Program-made: the position numbers and the translations under genes | Notes under the pieces: generated by a model | Database searches by the model: none | What the model was told of the DNA's origin: nothing | Seen by the model: the letters and a program-made list of their open reading frames with translations, nothing else | Part shown: positions 36,962 to 46,358 of the stretch, piece after piece | Position numbering within the stretch: the first letter of the stretch is position 1 | Layout: every line of letters starts with the position of its first letter | Source: Nitrospira sp. | GTDB taxonomy: Bacteria; Nitrospirota; Nitrospiria; Nitrospirales; Nitrospiraceae | Assembly: GCA_018242665.1 (NCBI GenBank) | Contig: JAFEBL010000006.1 | Coordinates: forward strand, 124,001-188,000 | Length of the DNA: 64,000 nt | Direction: 5' to 3'

Positions 36962-37984
36962 TTAGAGCGTCGAGACCAGGACCTGCTCGATCGACCCGGC
37001 GACAGGATGCAGTTCCGTGCGGGCAAATCCCGCCGCGGCGAACATCTGCTCGTACTCCCGAAAGGTGTAGGCATCACCTTCAGGCGTCGTCGCCAGCATA
37101 ATCAGACTGAATTCCGCCACCGGCGGCGGGGTGACGCGGTCCTCGGCCGGTACGAACTCCAACGTGATGACCCGGCCGCCGGGCGCAAGCGACCGATGAA
37201 CCTTGCGCAGCAAGGCTTGGCAGGTTTCGACGGAGAAATGATGAAGGAAATTGGTGAGGAGCACAAGATCATACCCCTCACCGAACTCCTGCTGAAACGC
37301 ATCGCCGGCGAGGGTGCGATAGCGCGACTCGATGCCGGCCTGTATAGCCAACTCACGGGCCACGGTCAGCACATTGGGCCAATCCACGGCCACGATTTCC
37401 GCCTGCGGGCAGCGGCTTCCAATCTCGATGCCGAACAGCCCGTGCCCCGCCGCGATATCCAACACCTTTTTCACGTTCGGTTGTGACTGCCGCACGAACA
37501 TGCCGATCTCTTCGGCGGGTTTCGCCATCATCGGGATCATCGAGCGTGCGAAATCGACCCAGAGCGGATGTTCAGGTGCGACCGTGCCCGTCTCGCCGGC
37601 CGCAGTTCCTCCCTTGCGGACCGCCTCGGTCAGGTTGTCGAACGCCGCAATGAACTTCGGCGCATGCAGAAATCCCAGGACAGAACCCATGTAGGCGGGC
37701 GAGCGCCGGTCCAGAAACACCGCGCTGTCGGGCGTCAGCTTGTACCGATCGCCGTCTTTCGCGAGAAACCCCTGGATGGTCAAATAGTCTGCGAGAATCC
37801 GCACACCTCGCTGGGCCGCCCCACACCGCTCGGCCAAGGCCGGCACCTGATCGTGGCCCAAGCCGATCGCCGTGAAGAGATCGAGTTCGACCGCAGCGTT
37901 GAGCGCCTGTGACCGCTGGTAGGCATTAGCCGTCTGGAAGAACAACTGCGGGGTCGGTCCCCCGGCCGGTTCGGGTTTCAGCAT
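36962..37984 (-). CDS. SAM-dependent O-methyltransferase (family 2, dimerisation domain)
   Basis: This 340-aa protein starts at MLKPEPAGG behind GAGGAGTG. N-terminal dimerisation helices (QRSQALNAAVELDLFTAIG) are followed by the Rossmann methyltransferase: VLDIAAGHGLFGIEIG (motif I), VAVDWPNVLTVARE, YDLVLLTNFLHHF and LAPGGRVITLEFVPA. The substrate is not predictable; it may be a quinone, polyketide or porphyrin derivative. It is a solitary gene. Confidence 0.9.
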   Translation of the reverse strand: MLKPEPAGGPTPQLFFQTANAYQRSQALNAAVELDLFTAIGLGHDQVPALAERCGAAQRGVRILADYLTIQGFLAKDGDRYKLTPDSAVFLDRRSPAYMGSVLGFLHAPKFIAAFDNLTEAVRKGGTAAGETGTVAPEHPLWVDFARSMIPMMAKPAEEIGMFVRQSQPNVKKVLDIAAGHGLFGIEIGSRCPQAEIVAVDWPNVLTVARELAIQAGIESRYRTLAGDAFQQEFGEGYDLVLLTNFLHHFSVETCQALLRKVHRSLAPGGRVITLEFVPAEDRVTPPPVAEFSLIMLATTPEGDAYTFREYEQMFAAAGFARTELHPVAGSIEQVLVSTL

Positions 37985-38105
37985 CGGCAGCACTCCTCGG
38001 TTCGATGGTGGTGGCCATGCGACGGATCGGTATGGACTGGATTGTAATCTTTTGAACGAATTGATGCGAGGGTCGAGGTCATCGGCAGGATTGGGAAGAG
38101 ATAGC

Positions 38106-41100
38106 TCAACGGATCGGCGACTTTTGCGTGACCTCCAATTGTGTGCCGGCGGGGAATCCCGGGCCCAATCGAATCTGGCGGGAAGGCCCCCGCAACGTGA
38201 CACGCATGACATGGCCGTCCCATTGCCAGGTCAGGGTTCCGCCGGGTACGGCCAGATTCGACACGGCCATCGGCTGCGCGAGCCAAGCCGGAGTGATACC
38301 TGCCCCGATCACCAACGTCGGCACGGCAGCCGTTTCGTCCACATAGGCCAACATGTCTTGCTGGAGCAACAGGAGCAACGCCGCCGTTTCATAGTCAGGC
38401 GTGATCGCCAACTCATTATGCCAGCCCCGCGCATATTGCCATCCATCCGCCAGCTCATCCGTCATCGATCTCGAGCTATCCCAGGTATACAAGCCGGGGG
38501 AAGCCTGGCGGCTCCACACTTGATGTAACGTGGCCCACACCGCTTCTGGCCGCCCGGAGCGCAAGGCGTGATGGGCTCGCGCCAATTGCCCCATAACCGT
38601 GCCCCGCTCATCCGTGGGCCGATAGGTCGCCGGAGGCTGGTTCAACGGATTGCGGCGCAGGGCAGACCCCACTAACGAGCGTCCCGTCACCGGTGAGGTC
38701 CCACCGTCATGAAAGCCGTCGGGGAACTGCCGCATCCAGCTGTCCTGCAGGCCCTGAGCCGCGCTCCGCCAGCGCACCGCATACTGACGTTTCCCAAGCC
38801 GCTCCGCAAAATCAGCTGCGGCCAGGAGCCCGCGATAGCTCACGGCATTGACATAGAGCAACGGCCAGTCGTCGCCCACGCGCCCCACAATCACGCCGTC
38901 CCGCGCCGGTTGGGCGAGCAGGGCCGTCCTGGTCTGCCGGAGGTGCTGGAAGTCATGCGGCGCCGGCACGATGTAGGGTTCTTCGATGGGAGCGCGAGTG
39001 GTCATCATTCCCTCGATCCGTCCGACCTTTCGTAAGAGATGCGGCCACAACCAGTCGTCGTGCACCTTGTCGGCAATGTACGTGGCCGACTCCGTCAGCG
39101 CCCAAATCGCCAGGCCCGGCGCGTCGGCTTCGGGACCTGATCCTCCGGCGAAATCATGCGTCGCCAAGAATTGCGAGAGGACCCGACCGACTTGAGGGTC
39201 TCCGGCCCGCGCAAGCGCCGCCGTGATGTAGGCCCCCTGCCGATGCCAGGCGCGGTAGAACAGCGCGGGATCGCCCGGACGCGTCTCATCATCAACCAGA
39301 CTCATCATCAAGTGGGTGATCTGCGCATGCATGGACGCCTGCATGCGCGGGTCCGGCAGCGCCAAACGCGCGCGTTTCGGCGCATCACGGTACGAGCGTT
39401 CCATTTCCACCGGCGGTTGCAGGTCTGAGAGCACCACACGAATCTCATCACCGGCTTTGGCGGAGGATGCGGCAAATGTGATCCGCGCATAGCCCCACCC
39501 GGCCTCCCCGCTCCACGATGCGGCAGCCGACTGCGCGGTCATCCAATCAGCCTGATTTTCGTCCCCGAGCGCGATCGACAAGGGTGCGGGCGTGGCGCCC
39601 ACCGTCCAGCGGTGATTCACCGTGACCTGTCCCCCGTCTTGGCTCAGCGCCGTAACCGGTCCCCCGGCCGGGCCGACGCTCCGGATGACGATCACGGGCG
39701 CGTACGGCGTGTCGTTCTTCAGGCGTAGCTCCCAACGAGTGGCGTCCAGTCTCGACCACGTAGCGTGGTAGTACGGAGTCTTCGTCACAATCGCCGGAAT
39801 GGTCGCATGGGCGGAGGAGCCGAACTCCTGCGTAATCTCGTTGAGCGGCACGGTCTGGCTGATGACCACCGGCCGCCCCGTCGCATCGCAGAACCAGAGC
39901 GACACCCCGAAGCTCGGCGTCTGCGGACTGAAGTCACCGCCCGGTTCATGATAGGCCGTGCCGCCCTCGGGCGCGCCGGGTACGGCCAACGGCACATGGC
40001 CCACCGACCGCGGCCAGGGACGCGCCGGATCCTGCTGCATCATCGTCGTCATCACATCGCGCTGGGGCGAGAACTGTGTCGCCGAATGCGCGGCCGCCTG
40101 AAACTGTTGCCAGTTGTTGACCGCCACACACCACAGCAGCAAGGCCGTCAGTGCCACCACGACCCGACGATCGGGACCGACAGAGCCGAACGCCGTGACG
40201 GCAAGCAGCAGCGGAAGAAAGTTCAAACTATAGACAAACGTCTCTTCCCCGTAGAGGAGATGGAGCACGAATTCGAAGAGCAGCAAACCTCCCAAGACCA
40301 GCCGGAACCGCAGCTGCCGATCTGCCGTCACCATTCGCCAGAATCCGTTCAACAGCAGGGCCGACCAGAGCACGACGGCGACCATTCCGAGCCAGCCGGC
40401 GGAACCAGGCGCGGAGAATTGGAAGGTCAACCGGTCGGTCAGGCGAAACGCGTCGGCTTTCGCCTGGGCGTAGGCATCGTCTTTCATGAAACGGACCGAC
40501 GGCGCCACCAGGGTATGGAACAGGAACGACGCCGCACGGTTGGACAATCCCCCGGCCTGCGGATGATTGACAAACGACGACTCCGCGCGATGGCCGATAA
40601 AAAACTCCGACGAGGGAAAGATGAATTTCTGCACGCCCCACAGGAGCACGACAAGACAGAGCGCGTTCACCGAAAGTTGAAGCGCCTGCCGCCAGGGCCA
40701 TCGAGCCAGACTGACCAGGAGGCCGGCCATCCAGTTGGTTACGGTGAAACTGAGCGTCAAAGCGCTGGCGGCGACGTAGGCGGCGGCGCCGAATCTCCAC
40801 TGCTCGGCGCTCAGCAACAATACGAGCGCGAGTACGATCGACCACGATCCCCACGAATAGGAGTTGGGAATCGGCAACCAGAACAACGAAGCGGCGCTGG
40901 AGAGACCCAGCGCGGTGAACAGCAGGGCATCGAAGACGCGGCATCCGAGCAAACGAAAAAACAGGTAGAGCGTGCCGCCCCAAAGGCCGGCGACCAGGCT
41001 GCTCACCAGCAACACCGCGCGCAACGGGCTGACCGACAGCCCGTGCTTCACCAGGTACACGGGAATGAACGTGATGAGCGAGAACAGCGGATGCACCGAC

Positions 41101-41402
41101 GTGCGGTAGTGATCGTCATGCACGCGAGTCATGTTCGAAATCTCGCGCAGCGTGTCCGCCTCGAACCAGAAATCCATCGATTGAAACAAAAACGATGGAA
41201 GCGATCGCGCGATCAGTGCGCAGGCGATGGCCACGGCGAGCGTGAGCAAGGTGGCCCAGACCCAGTCCGCACGGTCCAGCGTGGCGGGACGAGCCTGCGG
41301 CGCGACAGGCGACATGCCGGGAAACGCCACGCCGTCTGCAACAGCGGACGGCGTTCTGTGCGGCAAGAGCCTGAGCAACGGATCGGTTCTGACCATTCCC
41401 AT
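38106..41402 (-). CDS. Large membrane protein with GT-C-like N-terminus and toroid-like C-terminus
   Basis: This 1,098-aa protein starts at MGMVRTDPLLR (41402) behind a weak CAGGA; earlier in-frame codons are also possible. About ten membrane segments fill residues 40-430, opening with a large loop SMDFWFEADTLREISN...HPLFSLITF that resembles GT-C glycosyltransferases using lipid donors. After about residue 460 comes a beta-rich part, then an Ala/Trp-rich helical part (about 690-1,020) like an (alpha/alpha)6 toroid of glycosidases, and a C-terminal beta segment. The combination suggests a polysaccharide-handling envelope protein. I do not recognise a named family. Confidence 0.7.
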   Translation of the reverse strand: MGMVRTDPLLRLLPHRTPSAVADGVAFPGMSPVAPQARPATLDRADWVWATLLTLAVAIACALIARSLPSFLFQSMDFWFEADTLREISNMTRVHDDHYRTSVHPLFSLITFIPVYLVKHGLSVSPLRAVLLVSSLVAGLWGGTLYLFFRLLGCRVFDALLFTALGLSSAASLFWLPIPNSYSWGSWSIVLALVLLLSAEQWRFGAAAYVAASALTLSFTVTNWMAGLLVSLARWPWRQALQLSVNALCLVVLLWGVQKFIFPSSEFFIGHRAESSFVNHPQAGGLSNRAASFLFHTLVAPSVRFMKDDAYAQAKADAFRLTDRLTFQFSAPGSAGWLGMVAVVLWSALLLNGFWRMVTADRQLRFRLVLGGLLLFEFVLHLLYGEETFVYSLNFLPLLLAVTAFGSVGPDRRVVVALTALLLWCVAVNNWQQFQAAAHSATQFSPQRDVMTTMMQQDPARPWPRSVGHVPLAVPGAPEGGTAYHEPGGDFSPQTPSFGVSLWFCDATGRPVVISQTVPLNEITQEFGSSAHATIPAIVTKTPYYHATWSRLDATRWELRLKNDTPYAPVIVIRSVGPAGGPVTALSQDGGQVTVNHRWTVGATPAPLSIALGDENQADWMTAQSAAASWSGEAGWGYARITFAASSAKAGDEIRVVLSDLQPPVEMERSYRDAPKRARLALPDPRMQASMHAQITHLMMSLVDDETRPGDPALFYRAWHRQGAYITAALARAGDPQVGRVLSQFLATHDFAGGSGPEADAPGLAIWALTESATYIADKVHDDWLWPHLLRKVGRIEGMMTTRAPIEEPYIVPAPHDFQHLRQTRTALLAQPARDGVIVGRVGDDWPLLYVNAVSYRGLLAAADFAERLGKRQYAVRWRSAAQGLQDSWMRQFPDGFHDGGTSPVTGRSLVGSALRRNPLNQPPATYRPTDERGTVMGQLARAHHALRSGRPEAVWATLHQVWSRQASPGLYTWDSSRSMTDELADGWQYARGWHNELAITPDYETAALLLLLQQDMLAYVDETAAVPTLVIGAGITPAWLAQPMAVSNLAVPGGTLTWQWDGHVMRVTLRGPSRQIRLGPGFPAGTQLEVTQKSPIR

Positions 41403-41637
41403 GACACGGATGTCCTGATTGACGAAATACCGATCCCACACGCAGCACAACCGACTGCGCCGAGAGAGCGACGTTTCACGCGGAGGAACAGGCGCCCGAA
41501 TAGGCGCCGCACACAGCGAAGGGACAGACCCTCCATACCTAGCAAAGCGAGCCGGTTGGATCAACCCCTGTGCCAGGCACGACACAGTGCAAGGATTCGA
41601 CTGATGATGAGTTCACGCTGTCACGAATGAGTGGTAA

Positions 41638-41841
41638 CTACTGTTGCCACGCACTTTGTGCGATGAGTAGGAACAAGCAGAGACACAGCACGACGAGCGC
41701 CCCGAGGCAGGACAAGACGACGGAACAGGCGCGATACGACTTGAACCGGTCCCGCCGCATGTGAGGAAACCGCAGCAGACAGTAGGTGGTGACCGACGCC
41801 CCCATGCCGACAATGGCGATCAAGACCCGCGCGACATCCAT
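41638..41841 (-). CDS. Small two-helix membrane protein
   Basis: This 67-aa protein sits behind CGGAGATTCA. Two hydrophobic stretches (ARVLIAIVGMGASVTTYCLL and SCLGALVVLCLCLFLLIA) flank a basic loop RFPHMRRDRFKSYRA. No family is recognised. It stands alone, 236 bases upstream of the large membrane protein gene. Confidence 0.65.
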   Translation of the reverse strand: MDVARVLIAIVGMGASVTTYCLLRFPHMRRDRFKSYRACSVVLSCLGALVVLCLCLFLLIAQSAWQQ

Positions 41842-41956
41842 TGAATCTCCGTAGGTAGAAGCCTGGTGACACCCTACCGGCGAACGAATGGGCCGTCAAG
41901 AATCGGAACGAAAGCCGACTGTTGTGTCTTCCCTGGCGATGTGATGAGATCGACCT

Positions 41957-42535
41957 ATGGCACACGACCTCACCCTCAGCACCGCGCGACTCCGTCTCAG
42001 GCCTTTCCAGATGGCTGATGCAGAGACCGTGCAGGCCCTGGCAGGCACACAAGACGTGGCTGCCGGCACCTTTCTTCCGCATCCGATGGATCGGCAGTCG
42101 GCTCAAGCCTGGATCACAGCGCGGTTGGATGACCAGACGGCTGGAACGGGGGTGACTGTGGCCATTATTCTGGCAGAGAGCGGAGTGCTCATCGGCTCCA
42201 TCGGCATGGAACTCGTCTCCGCGCATGAACAAGGGCGGTTGAGTTACTGGCTGGGCCGTGACTATTGGAACCGGGGCTACGGCACAGAAGTCGTCAGGGC
42301 CTTCGTGGAATACGGCTTCATCACCTTGAAGCTCCATCGTATCTACGCGCCGCATTTCCACACGAATCCAGCTTCCGGGCGAGTGTTACACAAAGTGGGG
42401 ATGACGCACGAGGGCCGCCTGCGCGAACACTACCTCCGTTTCGGCCGGCGCATCGACGTGGAACTGTATGGCATGCTGCGGGAAGAGTTCTTGGCGCGCC
42501 GATCTCAGATCACCGGCAACAGTCTCCCAGCATAA
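41957..42535 (+). CDS. GNAT N-acetyltransferase (RimJ/RimL type)
   Basis: This 192-aa protein shows STARLRLRPFQMADAETVQALAG, the acetyl-CoA strand-loop in LSYWLGRDYWNRGYGTEVVRAFVEYGF, and LHRIYAPHFHTNPASGRVLHKVGM, the classic RimJ/RimL pattern. It transfers acetyl groups to an N-terminus or small amine; the target is unknown. Its end overlaps the convergent amine oxidase gene by 26 bases. Confidence 0.93.
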   Translation: MAHDLTLSTARLRLRPFQMADAETVQALAGTQDVAAGTFLPHPMDRQSAQAWITARLDDQTAGTGVTVAIILAESGVLIGSIGMELVSAHEQGRLSYWLGRDYWNRGYGTEVVRAFVEYGFITLKLHRIYAPHFHTNPASGRVLHKVGMTHEGRLREHYLRFGRRIDVELYGMLREEFLARRSQITGNSLPA

Positions 42536-43862
42536 CGCTGACCTCTAACGCCGCCCGGAACCCGCTTTCGACGGCACCGTTCATGTAGCCCTGCCAGCGC
42601 ACGCTGGTGTGCTCACCGGCAAATACTATCCGTCCATGTGGCCTGGACAGCCAGGCACGTTGATCCGGATCGTATCCGGGCTGAAACACGACGTATCCCC
42701 CGCGCACGAATGGATCATCTTCCCAGGACCAGTGGCGCGAGGCGAGCAGCACCGCCTTCGTCGATCCCAACCACTTCAGCCGCTCCGCCACTGTCTCAGG
42801 TCCGCCTTGGGCGAGCAGTTCCTTCATATCACGACTCGCTGACCCGCCCGCCAGCAACGTCAGGATACCGCCACGTCCCCGTTGCTCCTCGCTTCCGTCC
42901 CAGATCGCACCGATCGGCAGATCGGTTCCATAGGCCAAAGGTTTCCCCTGGTGCCGCCAGAACCGCCGATCGAACTGCAAGAGCGTTTTGGTCGCAGGAC
43001 CATAGTGCAGATCCCGATAGGCGGCTTGTTGCGGCGCGGGCAGCGGCGGCGTGAAGACCATGCGACGCAGCATTGTGCCAGGCAAGGCCAGCACCAAGGC
43101 ATCAGCCGTCAGGGATGCCTCCCCCTCCCGGTGGCGCACAGTCACACACACCTTGCCTCGACGTTGCGCCACGGCCCGCACGATGGTCTTTAGGTGAACC
43201 GGGTCGTTCAATCTGCCCGCGAGTGTGGTGGCAAGACGATCATTGCCGCCTGTGATGCGATAGAAATGGTCCAGCGCAGACGATTCCGCCGCCAGTTGAT
43301 CAACAAGGGCCAGCAGCGATAGCCGTTCAGGATCGGCCAGAAAAAATCCCCGCAGGCCCTTCAGCCGCGTGCGCAGCTGCCGGTTGGCCTTGATCGAGTC
43401 CAGCCATTCCGCAACAGACTGCTCCGCCAGATGCCGAGCGATCGGACCCTCCCACCGGCGTTCGTTCGCTTGATGGGCTCGCACCCAGGGCTCAGCGGCC
43501 TGAGCAAGTTCGGCCCATATCCCACCGGTCGGTGAAGACGCTTCGATCACGGGCGCACGAGTCCCCTGACGCACATAGGCAAATCCACCTCGCAAAATCG
43601 GCGACAGGGCCAGGCCCATGTCTTGGACCAACCGCCGAATGGTCTCCTGACCGGGATCGATGAGATCGCCGCCGGCTTCGGCATGTTGCCCCTCGGCAAA
43701 TCCGTCCCGCATCGTCCAGACCCGACCACCCAGGCGGTCACGAGCCTCTACCACCGTCACTCGCGCGCCGCGCCGTTGCAGATCCATCGCGGCAGTCAGT
43801 CCAGCCAGGCCCGCGCCGGCCACAATCACCGACCTGCCTCGCAATGATGCGCTGTTCCTCAT
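42510..43862 (-). CDS. Flavin-dependent amine oxidase
   Basis: This protein is 450 aa; ATG 43862 is preferred over an upstream TTG. The FAD motif is VIVAGAGLAGLTAAMDL (about 13-29), with EARDRLGGRVWTMRDGF next. GGNDRLATTLA follows, and the C-terminal FAD signature is PHGRIVFAGEHTSVRWQGYMNGAVESGFRAA. It is a monoamine-oxidase-type enzyme oxidising an amine with H2O2 formation; the substrate is unknown. Confidence 0.92.
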   Translation of the reverse strand: MRNSASLRGRSVIVAGAGLAGLTAAMDLQRRGARVTVVEARDRLGGRVWTMRDGFAEGQHAEAGGDLIDPGQETIRRLVQDMGLALSPILRGGFAYVRQGTRAPVIEASSPTGGIWAELAQAAEPWVRAHQANERRWEGPIARHLAEQSVAEWLDSIKANRQLRTRLKGLRGFFLADPERLSLLALVDQLAAESSALDHFYRITGGNDRLATTLAGRLNDPVHLKTIVRAVAQRRGKVCVTVRHREGEASLTADALVLALPGTMLRRMVFTPPLPAPQQAAYRDLHYGPATKTLLQFDRRFWRHQGKPLAYGTDLPIGAIWDGSEEQRGRGGILTLLAGGSASRDMKELLAQGGPETVAERLKWLGSTKAVLLASRHWSWEDDPFVRGGYVVFQPGYDPDQRAWLSRPHGRIVFAGEHTSVRWQGYMNGAVESGFRAALEVSVMLGDCCR

Positions 43863-43971
43863 GATCGTCAACGATACGCGATTCAGCCACCGGGAGATAG
43901 GGTGATCTGTGTCATATTGATCCCGCGTTCCGGAATCGCTAGGCTACAGGCTTGAAACGAGGAGCGTGAAC

Positions 43972-44619
43972 ATGGATACCGATCCACGGAGCAGCCCTTC
44001 CTCCCCCGACGTGTTGGCGCCTGCGCCGGCTGCCGATGCTTCCACATCGGACGAACGAAGCTTTCACATCAGGCTCGCTGTTTTTGCAGGCGTGGTTGTC
44101 ATTGCGGTGATCGGCGCATTCCTGGGATATCCCACCTGGCAGGAATACGTGTCGCAGCAAGAAGCCAAACTGGAATTACGTGCGTACGTCAACGCCCGCG
44201 CGCTCGGGCCGACGGCGTTGAAGGAAGGCCAGTCTCCTCGAGTCCGGGAAACGATTCAGAACAGCGGGCGGACACCGGCGTACAACGATGCGATCCAGGC
44301 CTTCATCACCGTTGCCGACTACCCGCTGATCAAGACATTCGAGCGGGTCACCTGTCCGCCTGATGATTCGCAGCCGGACAAACGGAAGTGGTTCGTGGGC
44401 AAATTACCGCGACCGGACACGGTCCGCGAGACGCCGCTCACTGCTGAGGAAGTCACGGCCATACAGACGGCCAAATCGGCGCTCTATTACCATGGGACGG
44501 TGTGCTACCGGGATATCTTTCACGAGCCCCACCGTACCGACTTTTGTATGTTTTGGAAATGGGATGCAGGCCGCCTGAGCCCGTCACTGTCCTGCGATCA
44601 AGGAAACAGAGCGGACTAA
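43972..44619 (+). CDS. Single-pass membrane protein of unknown function
   Basis: This 215-aa protein follows GAGGAGCGTGAAC. A cytoplasmic Pro/Ser/Ala-rich tail (1-35), one membrane helix (IRLAVFAGVVVIAVIGAFLGY), and an extracytoplasmic domain with a few Cys (CPPDD, CYRD, CMFWK, LSCD) that could form disulfides. The final CMFWKWDAG motif is typical of short membrane proteins seen in many bacteria. No function is known. Confidence 0.75.
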   Translation: MDTDPRSSPSSPDVLAPAPAADASTSDERSFHIRLAVFAGVVVIAVIGAFLGYPTWQEYVSQQEAKLELRAYVNARALGPTALKEGQSPRVRETIQNSGRTPAYNDAIQAFITVADYPLIKTFERVTCPPDDSQPDKRKWFVGKLPRPDTVRETPLTAEEVTAIQTAKSALYYHGTVCYRDIFHEPHRTDFCMFWKWDAGRLSPSLSCDQGNRAD

Positions 44620-44673
44620 GTTGAGAGCAGCGGCGCGGGCTTCTGGCGACGTTCAATGGGCAGGCCCGGCAGG

Positions 44674-45024
44674 TCAGAGCACAAACACGTGGTCGACGAG
44701 GTAGCGAGAGCCCTGCTGCACCAAGACCATCTCAGCGACATAGTCGCCTGGCGAATCGATAAAGTGTTGCTTCCACACAATGGCGATGGAGCCCGGTCTG
44801 CGGAAGACCGCGACCGGTGTCCGCGCTCCGAATGTGCCCTTCTCGGCCTGATATTTTTTGCACACCGCTTCGAGATACTCCTTCGTGACGATCGCCTTCA
44901 AGCGATCGGTAAAGTCCCGGACATGGCGCGCATGGTCAATGGCCGTCGACGCCTCCATTAGATTGTCCATGATCGGATCGGCAACTGCTAGAATTTCGGC
45001 GTCGGACTTATGCTCCAAATCCAT
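44674..45024 (-). CDS. Conserved hypothetical protein
   Basis: This 116-aa cytoplasmic-looking protein follows GAGAGGATCTG. An N-terminal helix rich in Asp/Glu and Ala (SDAEILAVADPIMDNLMEAS) is followed by strands (GARTPVAVFRRPGSIAIVWKQHF, YVAEMVLVQQGSRYLVDHVFVL). The pattern suggests an NTF2-like or cystatin-like small fold but no family is recognised. Confidence 0.7.
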   Translation of the reverse strand: MDLEHKSDAEILAVADPIMDNLMEASTAIDHARHVRDFTDRLKAIVTKEYLEAVCKKYQAEKGTFGARTPVAVFRRPGSIAIVWKQHFIDSPGDYVAEMVLVQQGSRYLVDHVFVL

Positions 45025-45189
45025 CAGATCCTCTCAGTAATGTGGACGATGATCGATGTCGGCGCAAAGATACCCAGGAGAGAGATGAAGAAGCAATCGG
45101 AGACAAGCGAGGAGGACTAAGTGAAAATCAACCTGGTTATCGCAAAAGAGAGTCAGTCCAGCAGAGAGGCGGCGATTGATCAAACGGCT

Positions 45190-45223
45190 CAGGCCGAGCT
45201 GCGGAAGACCGCAGCTCGGCCTG
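45190..45223 (-). terminator. Strong hairpin after the secreted-protein gene
   Basis: A perfect 15-bp GC-rich stem (45190-45204 with 45209-45223) has the loop AAGA. It lies 20 bases beyond the 167-aa gene and is followed on the minus strand by AGCCGTTTG. It is likely an intrinsic terminator, possibly working in both directions. Confidence 0.75.
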
Positions 45224-45243
45224 GGGACTCAGACCCAAACTGA

Positions 45244-45747
45244 TCAGCTTCCGGCCCCAGATTTCACCGGGTGCACGTCGATGACATGGCCCGATTCATT
45301 CAGTTCCGCCCGCACTTTGGCCCCATCCTGGATGCTCGCAGGAAGATCCTGTTTGTCGAGTTGATACTTACGCTCGCCTTGCGCAGTCTTCAAGGTAATC
45401 TCGTGCTGCAGCTTGCCGATCGAGAGCACCTCACCAACCACGAACTTATGCTTGCCCTCCGTGCCCTGCGGATGCACTTCGAGCACCATGTTGTTCTCAT
45501 CGATCACGACCGTGACTTCATCTCCCGCCTTCGGCATCGCATGTCCATGCCGCTCGGAGCGATTTTCGTTGAGCTGATACGTCGTTCCGTTCGGCACTTT
45601 CACCACGAGTTGTCCGCCCTTCTCCACAACCACTCCCTGCAGTTCCTGGTGGTGGCTCTTCACGGACGCATCGGCCGCCAAAGCCCCCTGGAGCGGAACT
45701 GCCAGACAAGCACACAACACACAGACTTGCATGGTTTTCTGTCTCAT
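45244..45747 (-). CDS. Secreted small beta-rich protein of unknown function
   Basis: This 167-aa protein starts at MRQKTMQVC behind GGAAGGAG. A Sec signal ends at ALAA. Two similar 50-residue halves (LQGVVVEKGGQLVVKVPNGTTYQL and VGEVLSIGKLQHEITLKTAQGERKYQL) form beta-type repeats with Lys/Asp ligands. This may be a small periplasmic beta-barrel with a duplicated OB- or DUF5666-like unit. A function is not assigned. Confidence 0.7.
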   Translation of the reverse strand: MRQKTMQVCVLCACLAVPLQGALAADASVKSHHQELQGVVVEKGGQLVVKVPNGTTYQLNENRSERHGHAMPKAGDEVTVVIDENNMVLEVHPQGTEGKHKFVVGEVLSIGKLQHEITLKTAQGERKYQLDKQDLPASIQDGAKVRAELNESGHVIDVHPVKSGAGS

Positions 45748-45997
45748 GAATTCTCCTTCCTCTGAGTGGGTCAAGCGGAGGAACCATCCCTCCACGAGCT
45801 GTCTCCTCCCAACCTTAGCCCCACAATCGACCCACCAGGACTGGCAGAATCCCTAGCGCAAGGAAATAGGCTGTGACATCAGGCATCTGCCCAATTCATG
45901 TCTATGCGACAGGCACTACGAAGGCAGACACGAGCGGCCGTTCACTAATTTACCGACAGAACGGCAGAAGCACTAGATCGTTCGCCGTTCTCGATTG

Positions 45998-46037
45998 TTG
46001 ACTCTCACTACTGCATGCGTATATCGTCATCATATAC
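45998..46037 (+). promoter_or_regulatory. Promoter and operator of brnTA
   Basis: TTGACT (45998-46003), 16 bases, TATATC (46020-46025) match a sigma-70 promoter. GTATAT (46019-46024) and ATATAC (46032-46037) form an inverted repeat covering the -10 element. The toxin ATG starts at 46038, leaving only about six bases of leader and no ribosome site, so translation may be leaderless. The palindrome suits autorepression by BrnA. Confidence 0.55.
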
Positions 46038-46358
46038 ATGTCAACGAAGCGGCTGTCAGATCTGGAAGGATTCAACTGGGACGAGGCCAATCTCGAAAAG
46101 AACTGGCACAAACATCAGGTCACTCCGTGGGAATGCGAACAGGTATTTTTCAATGCCCCGCTGGTGGTCGCTGATGATGTCGCCCATTCGGCAATCGAAC
46201 CTCGCTACTATGTACTCGGCCAAACCGATGCAGAACGTCGCCTCTTCATCGTCTTTACAATTCGGAAGCGACGGATCCGGGTGATTTCAGCAAGAGACAT
46301 GAGCACGAAGGAGCGAAAGCTGTACCATGAAGAAACTAAAAAAAAGACCGACCTTTAA
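46038..46358 (+). CDS. brnT: BrnT-family ribonuclease toxin
   Basis: This 106-aa protein has the BrnT fold shown by FNWDEANLEKNWHKHQVTPWECEQVF, the strand pattern RYYVLGQTDAERRLFIVFTIRKRRIRVISARDMSTKERKLY and its basic residues. BrnT is an RNase that inhibits translation and is neutralised by BrnA. It overlaps the antitoxin gene by 32 bases, a standard arrangement. There are 12-20 extra residues before the family start, as expected if the ATG is correct. Confidence 0.92.
   Translation: MSTKRLSDLEGFNWDEANLEKNWHKHQVTPWECEQVFFNAPLVVADDVAHSAIEPRYYVLGQTDAERRLFIVFTIRKRRIRVISARDMSTKERKLYHEETKKKTDL

Noticed and set aside
39765-41630. Plus-strand open frame of 621 codons opposite the large membrane protein.
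   Set aside because: It is low-complexity Arg/Gln/His sequence with no domain, antisense to a frame with clear membrane segments.
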